Below are positions 33,840 through 45,866 of a stretch of 64,000 nt of DNA, piece by piece. Position 1 is the stretch's first letter. Each line of letters begins with the position of its first letter. Under the pieces are notes generated by a model. It was given only the letters and a program-made list of their open reading frames with translations. It made no database searches and was not told where the DNA came from. A program made the position numbers and the translations under genes. This stretch comes from Anaspis maculata (Eukaryota; Arthropoda; Insecta; Coleoptera; Scraptiidae): the NCBI GenBank assembly GCA_949128115.1, contig OX421966.1, positions 1,054,001 to 1,118,000 on the forward strand. Reading direction: 5' to 3'.

Positions 33840-36130
33840 AATCCCTGTTGTAAATGTCCCATAGAGAATATTTGAAAAGTGTACAGGGCCCAACAGGGCA
33901 TGTCCATGCGACAAATACACATATAGAACCCTGTAGGGCCCTGTAGATATTTCAAATAATTGTTCCCATACAAACACCATACGGCGTATATAAAGCCCCG
34001 ATTAGTTCTACCGGGCTCTACAGTGGGCTATCCAAAAGTTGGTGCTGACTCCCACAAGGCCCTGTACACTCACTACGGGTCTGTATGGTAAATATATACC
34101 AAATCCGCTAATGCCCATAGAAACCTTTACACTTCCTATGGAGCTTAATGGTAGAAAATCAACATAGGACCCTATAAAATTTTTATAGGTGAGGGACCCG
34201 ATCAAAAATATTCCCCCACCCGGTCAGTTTGAAAAAACCGTTACGAATCCTCGCTGCATTATAGATATCAACCAGTCAATTGACTGCGGTCAAATACCTC
34301 GCTCGGTCAATTGACTAAATTTTTCTTCTAATATTATGATAATATCGGATTTATTCAGAGTTAAAATATCAAAAATTTATCTGATAAATGTAATTATTTA
34401 CTTATAGTAGGACTGAAGTAGGTTTACTTCTCACTTTATCGAGTTTTTTATTATTGTTTGTCTCTTAATTAAAATAGTGGATTTTTTTGAATTTTTTTAC
34501 TAGAAATAGTGGATAAAACTCCTATAAATTGCCAATAAAACGTTGTTGCTCAAAATATGATAAATTTTGATAATAAAATTAGGGTTGTACTATGAGTTTA
34601 GGCTTCATACGAGGCTTCATACACATAACACATGACGGGTACGTTTGTTCTTATTTGACCTATTTGACCGTCATTTGACCGTCAGTTGACCGGTCAATAG
34701 TCAAATTCGTATTTGACCGGTCAAAGTACAACTCTAATACCTCCTAATAGGATGTATGGTGGTATATTCATATGTCTGTAGCGGCCGTGGCCCCATTCAT
34801 CCCTGTACACTTCCTATGAGACTGTATAGTGGCATATCTATCAAGTTGTATTGATCCTATACAGCCCTTTACAGTTTCTAGGGGGCTATATGGTGGAATA
34901 TTCACATCTGCGCTGACCACATCCACTCCTATAGGCTTTCTATAGTGTTCTATTGTGACACCCATACAGCCCTGTACACTTCCTATAGAGCTGTATAGTG
35001 GCATGTCCATCTACTTGTATTGACCTTATAAAAACCTTAACAGTTTCTATGGGGCTATAGGTGGCATATTCAAGTCTGTGCTGGCCGCCATACAGCCCTA
35101 TATACATCAATAACTTATAGAACAATAACAATCTTGGTATATCATGTAAAATAATTACCTCCCACATGCACAATTGTTGCTTCCCACCAATCTTCCTCGT
35201 CGCCGTACCACACGAGGTACTTTTTAGTTGGATTTAATTTGGAAAATCAAACTTTCGAACGTTTTCGATTGGTACGATGGGTCGGGCATTATACCTTTCT
35301 GATCTTGTCCTTTACAAATATCAAATATAACGTAAAATAAGCATGCATGCGACGTAGACGCCATTTTTTGCCTGAAACAAAATTATTTACAATAAATACA
35401 GCTCCAGTAGGACAGTGAAAAAACTCTTACTTATCACAGAACTGAGATTATTGTGTCATAAAGGGCATCTCCAATTTTACAGTGTCCAACTAGAATTCTT
35501 TAACAAACACTTGAACAGGCACAGCACAACTAATAATTCCAGGTTATCCAGGACTAAGTATTCTGGGCACAGACATGCACGACACATCACATCACATATC
35601 ACATCATATGTACCTACTGTGGTCTCTGGACTCTGGAGCACGCGAAAGGCAAAGTCAAACCAAATTAATGACAGAAGAAAACTAGTATCACAGCGTCCCT
35701 GGCGGTGGCGCCACTATAACCCAAGCCCCCCGAAATGACCACATAGAGCCCTATATAAAGAAATCTATAGGGAGTCTATAGGGGTTATACTGGCAGAAAA
35801 ATATCGTATTGTATAGGGCTGTATGGGATAATAATATCACCTGAAACTACCTGTAGAGCCCCGTACAAAGAAAGCTGAGGCAAATGTCCAAGTAGGTACC
35901 ATAGAATCCCATAGGTAACCTGAGGCAGTCGAAATCTATAGGAGTACCCCCAGTGAAAAAATATCGGATTGTATAGGAACGTGTGGGTGAAAATACAATG
36001 TTGAAATTCACATACTGAGGCCGGTACAAAGTTACACTCATGCCCATAGATACTGATCCAACGCATAGAACACCCATAAATACTCATAGGGAAATCTACC
36101 GGTCTAAAAGAGGCTCTATGGACCATTTAT
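33840..36130. repeat. diffuse degenerate repeat rich in CCCTATAGGGCTGTATGG motifs
   Basis: Variants of CAGCCCTGTACACTTCCTAT, GGGCTGTATAGTGGCATAT and TTGTATTGACCCTAT recur at about 33880-34200, 34740-35110 and 35740-36125, partly in opposite orientation. The clearest pair (34849 and 35018) is about 170 bp apart. Between them, 34200-34740 has TTGACCGGTCAA-type palindromes and 35110-35740 is unremarkable apart from a CACATCACATCACATATCAC stretch. No gene is supported; several frames of 65-113 codons mirror each other across strands. Confidence 0.55.
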
Positions 36131-36953
36131 AACAGGGATAATAAACAATCAGATTGGCAAAAGGTGATAATATGTCGAGCTATGTCCTTATGGCTAACCT
36201 AGGGGCTGTATAAAATTATAATTGTTGTTTACATATCTCTTTTTGATTTTTTGTGTGGGTATACCCCTGTAGCACTTGTACCTACTTGGCAATTAATTGT
36301 GAAAAACTGCTCATTGCAATCTTGACCTTATGTAAATGAATCTTTATTACCAGGAATTCCTCACAACGGAATACACCTCGGAATACATCTTTTCACTATT
36401 TATGAATCATATGCTTTGAAGAATTTTCTGTTCATAATAGGATGATTGTACAATGGGTACATCAATATTTTCCCTATTCAATCAATCAAAAGAGTATAAC
36501 TCAAGTTATCTAGAGAGCAAAGTGATCATTGGTATTGTAACAGAAAGGCATATCTCGAGTAATGCCCTTATGCTGGGTCCCATTGATGGGTTCGCCAGGT
36601 ATAATGTCCTTTTGCTCGGACGACTGGAGACAATGATAGAAAAATAAGTCAAGTCATATCCTTTCGCCAGGTAGACTCTCTCAAACTATGTCACAGCAGT
36701 TTTTCTGCCAGGAACGATTTCATATTTCTAGAAGATAGGACTTTTTTCCAAAAAAACTTTCTTATTTTCAAAAACGTGATCATGTGCTTCAGCCATATGA
36801 TGGAAACATATTTTTCAACCGCAATCGAGCAGAAACAAATTTTCCTTTGTCTTTTCTACAAAAATTGACCTTTGCTCTTCCACCTCCTAGCCACAGACAT
36901 GCTTTTTTTGTTTGTGTTTTGTTCGAACAGATATGTATGTCCTTCATTTCATA
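36131..36953. other. no gene seen
   Basis: AT-rich sequence with a 64-codon frame at 36453 and a 61-codon frame at 36784 that show no motif. It borders the foldback at 36954. Confidence 0.4.
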
Positions 36954-38032
36954 CCGGGTGATCATTTGAAGACTATCCACCTGCAATAACTCCCGATTCT
37001 TAGTCAATATTTCTTCGAGCAAAAACAGGCCGATTTTTTAATCGAGGGGGACTTCTGAAACATACATTGGCATATTCCTATCTTTAGCCCCCTCGCCCCC
37101 ACCCATCCTGGAAATAAAATTTCAAAGGACACTACCTACCTTGCGATAGATCAGATTAGAGAAAATTGAATTCTTTTTCGAGAAAAATATTCTCCAAATT
37201 CTTGACCCCACCTCCTCATTCCCTAAAAATTTTCTGAGTGTCCCATTTAATATTCTGGACCCATCAATTCTCTTCAGTTTAGTCAGCATCATCCTGAATA
37301 GCATCAAGGAAGAGATTTTTTGGTGAAAATAGTGTCCCAAATTCACATTATTGCTCTTCCTCACGTCAACTTCAGAATTTAACAAAGAACCACCCACTTT
37401 GCGACACATTAAATTGAAGGAAATTGAATTATCTCTCTAAAAACAATTCTGTTTCGGAATCTCTAACTCCTCTTCTATCCAATTGGACATTTGGAATATT
37501 TAAGAAGGAAAACAGGGGCGTTTTGAAATTTCGAAAAAATTGTGTTCAGGGAGAGAATTCAATTTCCTTCAGTTTGATGTTTCACAAAGTAGGTATTGTT
37601 ATTCCAGATTCTTCAAGGTGGGGTGTGGGAAGCGGAGAGGTGACTTTGGAGGCACTTTTTCAATAGAGAATTCCCTCATTCGATGCTGTGCAAAATGACG
37701 TTGACTGCATTGAAGAGAATTAAGAGGTCAAGAATATTGAATGGACACTCGCAGAATTTAAGGGAGAAGAGAGATGAGGTTGAAAATTTTTGAGAATGAT
37801 TCCTTGGAAAGAGAATTCAAATATGTTGAATTTGATGTATTGCAAAATAGGTAGTGTCACCTGAAATTTAAGAGTTGAAGTGGAGGGGGGGGGAAGGGCT
37901 AAAGATAGAGATTCGCCAATGTATGTTATAGATGTCTTCCCCACAACAAAAATCGACCTGTTTTTGCTCTAAGACATTTCCACAAGGAATCAGAGGTTAT
38001 CGCAGGGGGATAGTTTTCAAATGATCATCCGG
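36954..38032. mobile_element. TA-flanked foldback element, 1.08 kb
   Basis: The ends are CCGGGTGATCATTTGAAG and the inverse TTTCAAATGATCATCCGG, flanked by TA (36952-36953 and 38033-38034). The arms contain ACACTACCTACCTTGCG and CAAAATAGGTAGTGTCA, CATACATTGGC and GCCAATGTATG, and several internal copies of a TTGCGACACATTAAATTGAA-like motif. The right end, about 115 bp, also precedes serine-rich gene copy 1 (21829-21952). A related, partly preserved element is at 48490-49420. There is no transposase frame. Confidence 0.75.
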
Positions 38033-38210
38033 TATATACCTGCACTAATATGCATTTGTAAGCATTCAAGAAAACAATGAAGGCAAGAGATGAGCTGTCA
38101 CAAGTTTACCTGTGATTTCGGCTAGTTTCCTCCCTATCACTTCCTTGTTTGCTGTCGCTTTGTGAGCATCGTCGTTACACGTGCAAATCCATAAAAATCA
38201 ATAATACCAT
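38033..38210 (+). promoter_or_regulatory. upstream region of the serine-rich gene, copy 2
   Basis: This region aligns with 21953-22128. ATATGCATTTGTAAGC, GAGCTGTCACAAGTTTACCT and GAGCATCGTCGTTACACGTG are shared. The last motif, which contains an ACACGTG E-box-like core, also lies before the lone first exon at 53348. Confidence 0.45.
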
Positions 38211-38948
38211 ATGTATCGTAGCCAAATACCTACGTTGTCGAAGAGGAAGCTATACATGGAACTGGTGAGTATCAATGATTTAATTATTGTGGGCACCTGT
38301 GCTTCAAGCTGTACGATAATGTGGTCAGCCATCCGCCTGGTGTCGTACTTCGCACGCTTCCACTGCGACTGATGTAAAAACGTTGATGTGCAGAACAGTG
38401 TGATTCTAATCTTTTGTTTTCTGCTCATAGGTGAGAAAAAAGAAAATGAGCGGACGCAAGTTGGACCATCCTCGTAAAGTGTCAACACCGAGTTCAAGTT
38501 TACCGACAAGTCTCAGGTCAAGTTCGAGCTCAAGCTCCAGAAGTACCACGTCCTCCTCGTCGAAGGAGGCCGGAAATAGACATCATAAGAAACGCCGACT
38601 CGCGAGTCGTCCGAGGAAACAAGCATCACCGTCAGCCAGGCGGCCGGAGGCCAAAATGCAGCTGAAGGTCAAGCCCAGTCGCCGGGGAGGGAACGACTTA
38701 TTTGCTGAGCTGGTGGAACATCATATGAAGCCGAGTACTTCAGGATTATCCGTGGGATATAATCAAATCACACATTTTGATTCTCCCAAAAATGACATGG
38801 TAAGTGTGGCCCCGTGAGATTCGCGTGAGATCGATTCATCGCGAAAATGACCTAAACTATTCGCAGTGAAAACGTGAAGAAAGCTGTTCATGATATTTCG
38901 AGGAAGAGCTCCAATTGGCCAACGAGAACATTGGTTGTGCAGATTTGA
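38211..38948 (+). CDS. basic serine-rich protein, copy 2 (intact)
   Basis: Exons are 38211-38264, 38431-38813 and 38867-38948; donors GTGAGT and GTGAGA, acceptors TCATAG and CGCAG, phases 0 and 2. The second intron is 53 bases, as in copy 1. The product is 172 aa. Its order is MYRSQIPTLSKRKLYMEL, a KKK/SGRK basic start to exon 2, a long serine tract (residues about 39-65), a Lys/Arg-rich stretch (HHKKRRLASRPRKQ), GGNDLFAELVEHH, and a C-terminus with RKSSNWPTRTLVVQI. The composition predicts a disordered nuclear protein binding nucleic acid or chromatin; this is inference and I know no family. An alternative end, if the short intron is retained, is VSVAP with stop 38815-38817. Compared with copy 1, exon 2 has about ten extra codons in the serine tract. 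Confidence 0.6.
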
Positions 38949-39489
38949 AAGTTTTTGCTCATATCTTGTAGATGCCTATTCCAGGAATTGCTTGAGATTT
39001 TCTTCCCAATACATCGTGAGATATTCTCGATAAAATCGCCCGCTGCCTCAACACCTGTGCCTCAAATTCCGGCTCTGAAGCTGCAAATGTTCCAACTTTT
39101 CTCTATTATGTAACACGCAAACCGCTAAAAACATTCCACTTCAAACTCAATGAATTGACCACGATTCTCGCTGAAGAAATCATCAGCGGAATTTCTGATA
39201 CAATGATATGATAATAATGATAATGTTTATTCATGATCATGACTTTTACAGGGGTCGAATATATAATATTAGATACATAATTGTACTAATATTATTATTA
39301 TTATTATGCCCATACTTCCCAAATTGAACCCAATTATCCATGTCTCCCATACACGTGTCATTCATTCCCATACATACTACCCATTTTTCTGCCAGACTCA
39401 TCCAACCCATATAATCCATTCCACTCCTTCACATCCCAATACCACCCATCCCTGAAGGACCATTGTTGAGGATTCCCTTGGAATAAAGT
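38949..39489. other. no gene seen
   Basis: The stretch includes a TATTATTATTATTATTATG microsatellite (39289-39308). The sequence GTTTATTCATGATCATGACT at 39225 resembles the AT-rich ends of retroelements, but nothing is decisive. Confidence 0.4.
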
Positions 39490-39881
39490 CGATGAATAGA
39501 ATATAGAATAGAATATCTTTGTCACTTGACTCAATACATGAATATGGACAAAGGAATACAATATGAGAATAGGACATAACGGCTGTTATGCTATAAATAT
39601 AGGCAACTATGATAACAATAGCAGTGACGAAAACAAAGATATGAATACAAGTATCACAGAAGTCTCTCAAATGCAGACAAACATTAATCTAAGTTATGAA
39701 AGGCGCCGTCGACGAGTACATTTTCAAGCCTGAGTTTGAAAAGCTTCACGTTCGGTATGTCTTTGATTTGAGGCGGTAACGCGTTATACAATTTTATACC
39801 CACATAGGTTGGAGACTTCTCGAACATTGACGTCTGGTGTTTTGGGGGTCTCGATGAAAATAAAGAGCAATTTTCCCTCAA
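39490..39881 (-). pseudogene. non-LTR retrotransposon remnant, C-terminal end and 3' tail
   Basis: Minus-strand codons 39881-39684 read MRENCSLFSSRPP..., then SPTYVGIKLYNALPPQIKDI, then a KLFKLRLENVLVDGAFHNLD-type end and stop. The pattern (SP...G.K.YN.LP..IK, then FK..L...L) is typical of the last residues of jockey/RTE-like reverse transcriptase proteins in insects. The sequence after the stop (39683 down to about 39490) ends in a GATATTCTATTCTATATTCT-type repeat, as expected for a 3' untranslated end. The upstream coding region is missing, so this is a 5'-truncated dead copy. Confidence 0.7.
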
Positions 39882-40886
39882 AAATTATTCAATTGGACAA
39901 ATTCTTGCTACAAAGCTGTTTGGTTTAGTCCAATGTTGACAATGAAATTGATCTATTCTTCAGTGCAGTATTCTCACGTTAAAGTTGATGTATTCTACAC
40001 CGTTTACGCTATGAATTAGATGAATTCAGCGAAATACTCACAATGGAGTTGTTGATCTCTGTCAATCCTCACGGAGGAGTTCTGAACTAATCACTACAAA
40101 GTTGATGGATTCAACACAGTTACTGCTGTGGAGTAATGATGATGAATCTGGAGAAAATCTATCTAGATAACTCATGAATTTCGAGTGTACTCCTTGATCA
40201 CTACGCGGCTTTATTCTTGGGTATACTCTAACCCAAAAATGAAGCCGCTTAGATCAATATTTTAGTGTACAATCTTCAGGTTGTTCATAAAGTTCTCATG
40301 ATTCTCAAGTTTACATAATTGATTTCCAATGTAAATAAATCATAATAAGTACATTGAGAACCCCGAATAACATGACATAACATACAACATATTATCTGTG
40401 TATTTGCTCAGAAATTAAAATACCTATTTACCGAGTATTCCATCATGAATATCTATACCTTAAGAAGTGTAGAGCCGTCAAAAAAAAATTGCCGAGACAT
40501 AGTGCTAAGCATGATGATTGTTATCAAAAATGATGATTTTTTGATAAAATTTATCATGATTTTGATTTATTTATCGATTTCAACCTCACTTCCACTCCAA
40601 CATAAATGACTTTATGCCAGAATGGAAGTGCAGGGAGCACACAAACCCGTATACTAGGTCTTTCTCTGTCCGTGATGTCCTCTCTCTTTTCAGAGCAAAA
40701 TTATCGACTTTTGTCGCCGCTCAATCGCCAGCGGTGAATCAAATCACTTTCTTGTTGGTTTGGCAGGGGCACCCTGTTGGACAAAAATGACCCCTTATCA
40801 CAACAAGCCTCACACTCATAGGATTTTCACCGGAAAAACCTGATATCTGCATGTTTGGCTGCATTTTTGTTACATCCTAGGACTCG
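39882..40886. other. no gene seen; left part of the second F-box duplication
   Basis: 39950-40150 has variants of a TTGATGAATTCAGCG repeat seen also near 20727 and 43110. 40235-40340 is the inverse of 29461-29590. From about 40570 the sequence matches the upstream region of F-box gene 1. Confidence 0.5.
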
Positions 40887-41442
40887 ATGCCAACAGCTCG
40901 ACATGATTATGGAGAATCTTCTCATCTAGTCAAAGCTGAAATGCAAATTGTGAGCTGGATTACGTTGGAAACATTGATTATCCACTTACCTTTCAATTTT
41001 TGTATAGTTTTTCCCACAAACTTGCTGTGTAATTATCTGATTTCTGCCGAAGTTCCTTCATTCCAATGTAGATATAACCTTTGTTCAACATTCAACATTC
41101 AATGTTAGTCAGCTGCCAAACGTGCACGCTGCCTATGTGAGGTCAGGTTAGGTGAATATGCATTCGTTTTCATTGTAGTGGGTCAAGTGAGTCATTACAC
41201 ACGTCTCTTATTTGATTCCATCAAAATTGACTGTTGCTTGATTCATTTGACATTAAGTCGTTTTAGTTCTAAATTGTCCCAGGCCGCCACCCTGGAATGA
41301 AAAGTTGTGTATCGAATGACTTCAAACATGTGAAAATTTGACACACTCGCGCAAAAGTGTTTGTTCACCAAACATCTCACTTGTTTACTATGACCTTATT
41401 CCTCTCACTCCTCAATCAGCCTACTAAACCTACTTGTAATGG
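40887..41442 (+). other. upstream region of F-box gene 2 with a possible extra 5' exon
   Basis: 40887-40949 is 21 codons from an ATG (MPTARHDYGESS...) ending at GTGAGC, a good splice donor. TTCCAG (41446-41451) would rejoin the F-box frame in phase 0. The rest aligns with 29986-30471, including GAGTCATTACACACGTCTCT. Confidence 0.4.
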
Positions 41443-42678
41443 ATGTTCCAGGAGCAGATTATGACTAATTTTGATCACGTACCAGACGAAATCTTGTACG
41501 GAATAGTCTCAAGGCTTTTGACATTCGACTTGTGCAGATTGGCGAAGGTCAGCCAAAGATTCCACAGAGTTTGCGCCGACAAACGACTGTGGAAAAGCGT
41601 TTCCTTGACTGGACAAGACATCGCCTTTTCCGACATGAAAATGCTGATCGAAAGTGGATTCCCGATAAGAAAATTGGACTTGAGGGACTGTTGCGTGAGT
41701 ATTTTTGTCTTTGTCGAGATCTGCACACACCTGTTTCATATATATGCTCAGATGTTTTCGATATTTATCAAAAAATTGATACCTAGGATATCTCACTAGA
41801 AAACGGCTTACATAATAAACAGCGATTTTATTTTTATTTTCACCAGTTTTCCTATGAAGCCCCGAGAGGAAAGAAGCACCCATGTGTGAGGTCTGCTAAT
41901 TCTCACATGACGGTCGAGAAGCTCGACCTGGCGAATTTATATCGGGGATGGAACGTGTACTATGACTTGTTGTACATATTGGAAAGTTTCAGAGCGAAAG
42001 AATTGATACTGGACCTTCCGCTCGTGGAACCCAATCCTGAATTGATAGAAGCGATCTCCAAACATGAAAATCTGGAAGTGCTGTCCATGGAATGGTCAGA
42101 CTTCAACGACGTAGGCATCGTTGACATTCAAAATCTCTTTAATGGCTGTAAACTTTTGAAAGAATTGTATTTGCCTAGATGCTATTTACCACCACAAGTG
42201 TTAAGTGCTTTCTGCAATCACATGCCCGAAAGGGTAGAAAAACTGGTGATAACTGGAAATTTTGAAGGTGATGAAGTACGCGATCACCTGGTGGAATCCT
42301 ACGGGGTCCTCTTCCATCGTACCAAACATTTGAAGTACTTAGGGGCACCACTCGTGCATTTGGAAATCCCGGCGATCACGGACGGGATAATTCAACATCA
42401 GAATTTGGAAACTTTACGTTTGTGTGGTAATGATCTTCTTGAACCGCATCTTCTCAGGTAATGCTCAATTTTGAAATGCTTCCATTTTTTGTTTATTTTT
42501 TAATTGTTTCCTCAGCGTTTTAGGAACAATTATGCCAAAACTGAAAAGGATCGACATTTTTTTGACGGACATGATGCGGATGACAAAAGCTGAACGTGAT
42601 CGAGTTCCGGGTGAACTGGAGAGATTCAGAAATGCATCCATAGCCATCGATATAGAGATTTTCCATGTTTTGGAATAA
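41443..42678 (+). CDS. F-box/LRR protein, copy 2
   Basis: Exons are 41443-41694, 41847-42457 and 42516-42678, phases 0 and 2, encoding 341 aa. The F-box is at residues about 12-52 (VPDEILYGIVSRLLTFDLCR, then RLW). Leucine-rich segments NLEVLSMEW, LLKELYLPR, VEKLVITGN, LKYLGAPLVHLEI and NLETLRL follow. The expected role is substrate receptor of an SCF ubiquitin ligase. Compared with copy 1, exon 2 is one codon longer near its start (LDLANLYRGWNVY) and exon 3 ends two codons later (HVLE). Most differences sit in the LRR part, which would be the substrate-binding face. AATAAA is at 42755-42760. All splice sites are canonical and the frame is open. Confidence 0.88.
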
Positions 42679-42760
42679 CTAGGAGAATTATTACCTACGT
42701 TTTTATTTTTTGTGTAATCATTGTGACCGTGGTGTTATGGAATTTGTATGAAGTAATAAA

Positions 42761-44436
42761 AAAATACCTTGGCCATAAATACATTCACATCATTTATTGA
42801 TCATCAAACATTACATGCGGAATCTAAACTACTTAACAATTGAAATGGCCTATCCAAAACTTTCATTGAAGTGGAAGGAATTTAAAAAAAAAATTCAAGG
42901 ATTGAGCCTCATTGCCGCTATGATGCCGTCGATGAATTCATCAGGACGTCTCCTCGATATGGATTGCAATTCGAAGATTTTCTCACGCCTCAGAACAAAT
43001 GTACCAATTCACTTCGAAATTCATAAATCACACAAAATTCTATGGCCACAAAAATTATAAACTCAGCGGAATTCTCACTACAAAATTCACGACTCATGGA
43101 ATTTTCACGTGGTTGATGAATTCAGCGCAATTTCCGTTTGGAAATAATAAATTTTAGAAACAGTCTTGCACAAAGTTATTCTCATCCTTGAATCACTTGA
43201 GAGAATACCTTGTAGTAGCATCTTTGCTCGTCTAACGCACACATTTTGAAGTGATCTTCATTTGAAAATATTTATTCCCGCCCTCACAATATTTGGCTGT
43301 CACTTATCTCCCGTGTCAATTGTCATTGTTTTTTGTGCGTCTCACGCCACACACACGGTTTAAAGGTTATGTTCCCACATATTTCATTTTTCAGTGAAAA
43401 TTTGTGTGAAAATTGGGAAAATTTTATAATTTTTTGCGTTTCCAGCTTCCTAGTGTTCCTCAGTGTAATAACTCGAAGGGTTGGGGAATGTACTTTGCAT
43501 TTTGGCTTATCTATTTCTGGCTTTTACTCTTCGGGTAGGCGTTCATGTGAGTCCGGCAGACGAGACATTTGAATCAAGTAAAAACCTCCAGCTTTTATCT
43601 GGTTCCGTGTAAAGGTGGTCAGGTAAACAAGAGATTTCCAAAACAAACATTATATATTCACATAAGCAAAATTAATGGGTACAATACTGCATAGGTTTAC
43701 TACGAGGTTTACTATCAAAGACTAGTACTAAAAAATATCCACAATAGTAGCCATACACGTGGCGTGTAAATCTTAAGGGTCTCCAGTACAAAGAATTTAT
43801 TTCCAATTTGCCCCTGTTGAGAAAAATATATGCAACACTGTATACACAAGTTGTTTACCTGCTATCGACTCTTTACTTGGTTTAACAATGCATGGGCCAT
43901 AAAGCCATGAAATGTCGATACATTACCAACTACCTCACTTTAGGTACTCACCCAACCATTATCCATTCGCCATTGTACGCGAAGGTGGCCAGAAAAGTGT
44001 CTAACTGTCTACCCACCTAGGTACCTAAAAACTGAATGTTTTGAATTTGAATCTGTATATTGGAATGTTTCCGAGATGTGATAATTCTGGTGGCAAAGAC
44101 TATAGAACAAAATAGCTTTTTCGTAGAAAGAACATTTTCTAAATAATTTTGAAACACTGGAATTTGGAGATTTGAATTTTCAGTCAGGTAAACTTCCTTT
44201 GCAAAGCGAGTTCACAAGCAAAAATTTTCAATAATGTCCCTGGATACTCCCCGGGAAAGTTTTGAGTTTGCATAATCGATTTTTGTTTCTATGAAGCCTT
44301 TTGTTTTTTTCCCAAATTCTGGAAGTGGTGATGGAAAAAGTTGGAAGGGATACGTTAGGTCAAAATAGTAACTCTTTGTGGTTCAAAGAAAACTCGTCCA
44401 GGTTGGGTTGACTGCAAGGAACTTTGAGCGGGTATA
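42761..44436. other. no gene seen
   Basis: 42830-42890 retains a trace of the repeat that follows F-box genes 1 and 3. 43080-43170 is the TTCAGCGCAATTTCC interspersed repeat. An 87-codon frame at 42797 and a 79-codon frame at 43333 have no recognisable motif. Short TAGGTACCTA islands occur near 44020. Confidence 0.45.
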
Positions 44437-45478
44437 CAGGGTGTTTCCAAAATGGTGTTACAAACTTCTAGGGGAGATTCCCCATCAAAAATGGATAAGG
44501 AAAATATATACCTTTGATGTCCTAAAATGCTCAGTTGAAAAGTTACAGGGTGTTCAAGTTGACTTTTTAAAACTGATTTTTTGACATAAGTTTTGAACCG
44601 TTTACCCGATTTTGTTCAAGTTCTCACCAAAGTTAACTGAAATAAGTCTATATCGAATAATAGTAACGTGTTGGAGAAAAAAGTTCAGGGGCGTAGATAA
44701 TGGGGGCTGTCCTCATATTTCCCCCCCTCTATTTTTTACACCCCTAGCTATTTTTTCAAATTGTTCTTATTTTTTTATTCTTCGTTCAATTTTGAGAAAA
44801 AAGTTACTCCTGCAAAATTTTGATTGGAGGCTTCGTTTTTGAGATATCTGAGTTTGAAACTTTGGAAAACATCTCGAAATCGCCACTTTCAATGAGCCCA
44901 ATTTTTTTTCCCTGAAAAGCTCTCGTTTCTCAGAGGAAACAGTGGTTCATCAACTTAGAAAATTGAAGAGAACCTATTTCTGCTGAGAAATCATGAGTTT
45001 TTTTTTATTCTAATTTTTTTGCCTTGGAAAGTGGCAATTTCGAGATGTTTTCCAAAGTTTCAAACTCAGATATCTCAAAAACGAAGCCTCTAATCAAAAT
45101 TTTGCAAGAGTAACTTTTTTCTCTAAATTGAACGTAGAATAAAAAAATAAGAACAATTTGGGAAAATAGCTAGGGATGTAAAAAATAGGAGGGGAAATAT
45201 GAGGACAGCTCCCATTATCTACGCCCCTGAACTTTTTTCTCCAACACGTTACTATTATTCGATAGAAACTTATTTCGGTTAACTTTGGTGAGAACTTGAA
45301 CAAAATCGGTTAAACGGTTCAAAACTTATGTCAAAAAATCAGTTTTAAAAAGTCAACTTGAACACCCTGTAACTTTTCAACTGAACATTTTAGGACATCA
45401 AAGGTATATATTTTCCTTGGCCATTTTTGATGGGGAATCTCCCCTAGAAGTTTGTAACACCATTTTGGAAACACCCTG
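44437..45478. mobile_element. TA-flanked foldback element, CAGGGTGTTTCC family, copy 1
   Basis: The ends are CAGGGTGTTTCCAAAATGGT and its exact inverse, flanked by TA (44435-44436 and 45479-45480). The two arms of about 500 bp each are nearly mirror images: AGGGGAGATTCCCCATC, AGTTACAGGGTGTTCAAGTT, GTTCAGGGGCGTAGATAATG and GAAACTTTGGAAAACATCTC all reappear inverted. The mirror frames at 44612 and 45094 are by-products. There is no transposase. A TA duplication suggests mobilisation by a Tc1/mariner-type enzyme. Confidence 0.85.
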
Positions 45479-45866
45479 TATGTAGGTGTGCAAAATGGAA
45501 AGCACCACATCAATGAAAAATGTAGTCAAAAATAGGGCATATTGAATCTCTCAAACATAAAAATGCTATTCAATATGAGATTTTGAATGAAGAAAGCGCG
45601 ATACAAATTTTGAAAGGTTCTATTTGACAGCATCTCTTGATGTGATTAGTTTTTGCGGAGTATATAATATGAAAAGCAGAACACTTTTCGTGAACCATTT
45701 TTCCCGTGAATTTCAAATATGGAAACTACAATATTTCACAATTACAATACAACCTTTGATATACAGAGTATATCACATATAATTTTGTTAGTTGATGCGA
45801 TGCGACACCTTACACCTTGTGTAGTCTAGTTGCAATCGGTATAGTTTTTATTCTGAATACAAATAT

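Noticed and set aside
44612..45303. Paired frames MFKFSPKLTEI... on opposite strands, also at 63036 and 63516
   Set aside because: They are reflections of the CAGGGTGTTTCC foldback arms, not genes.
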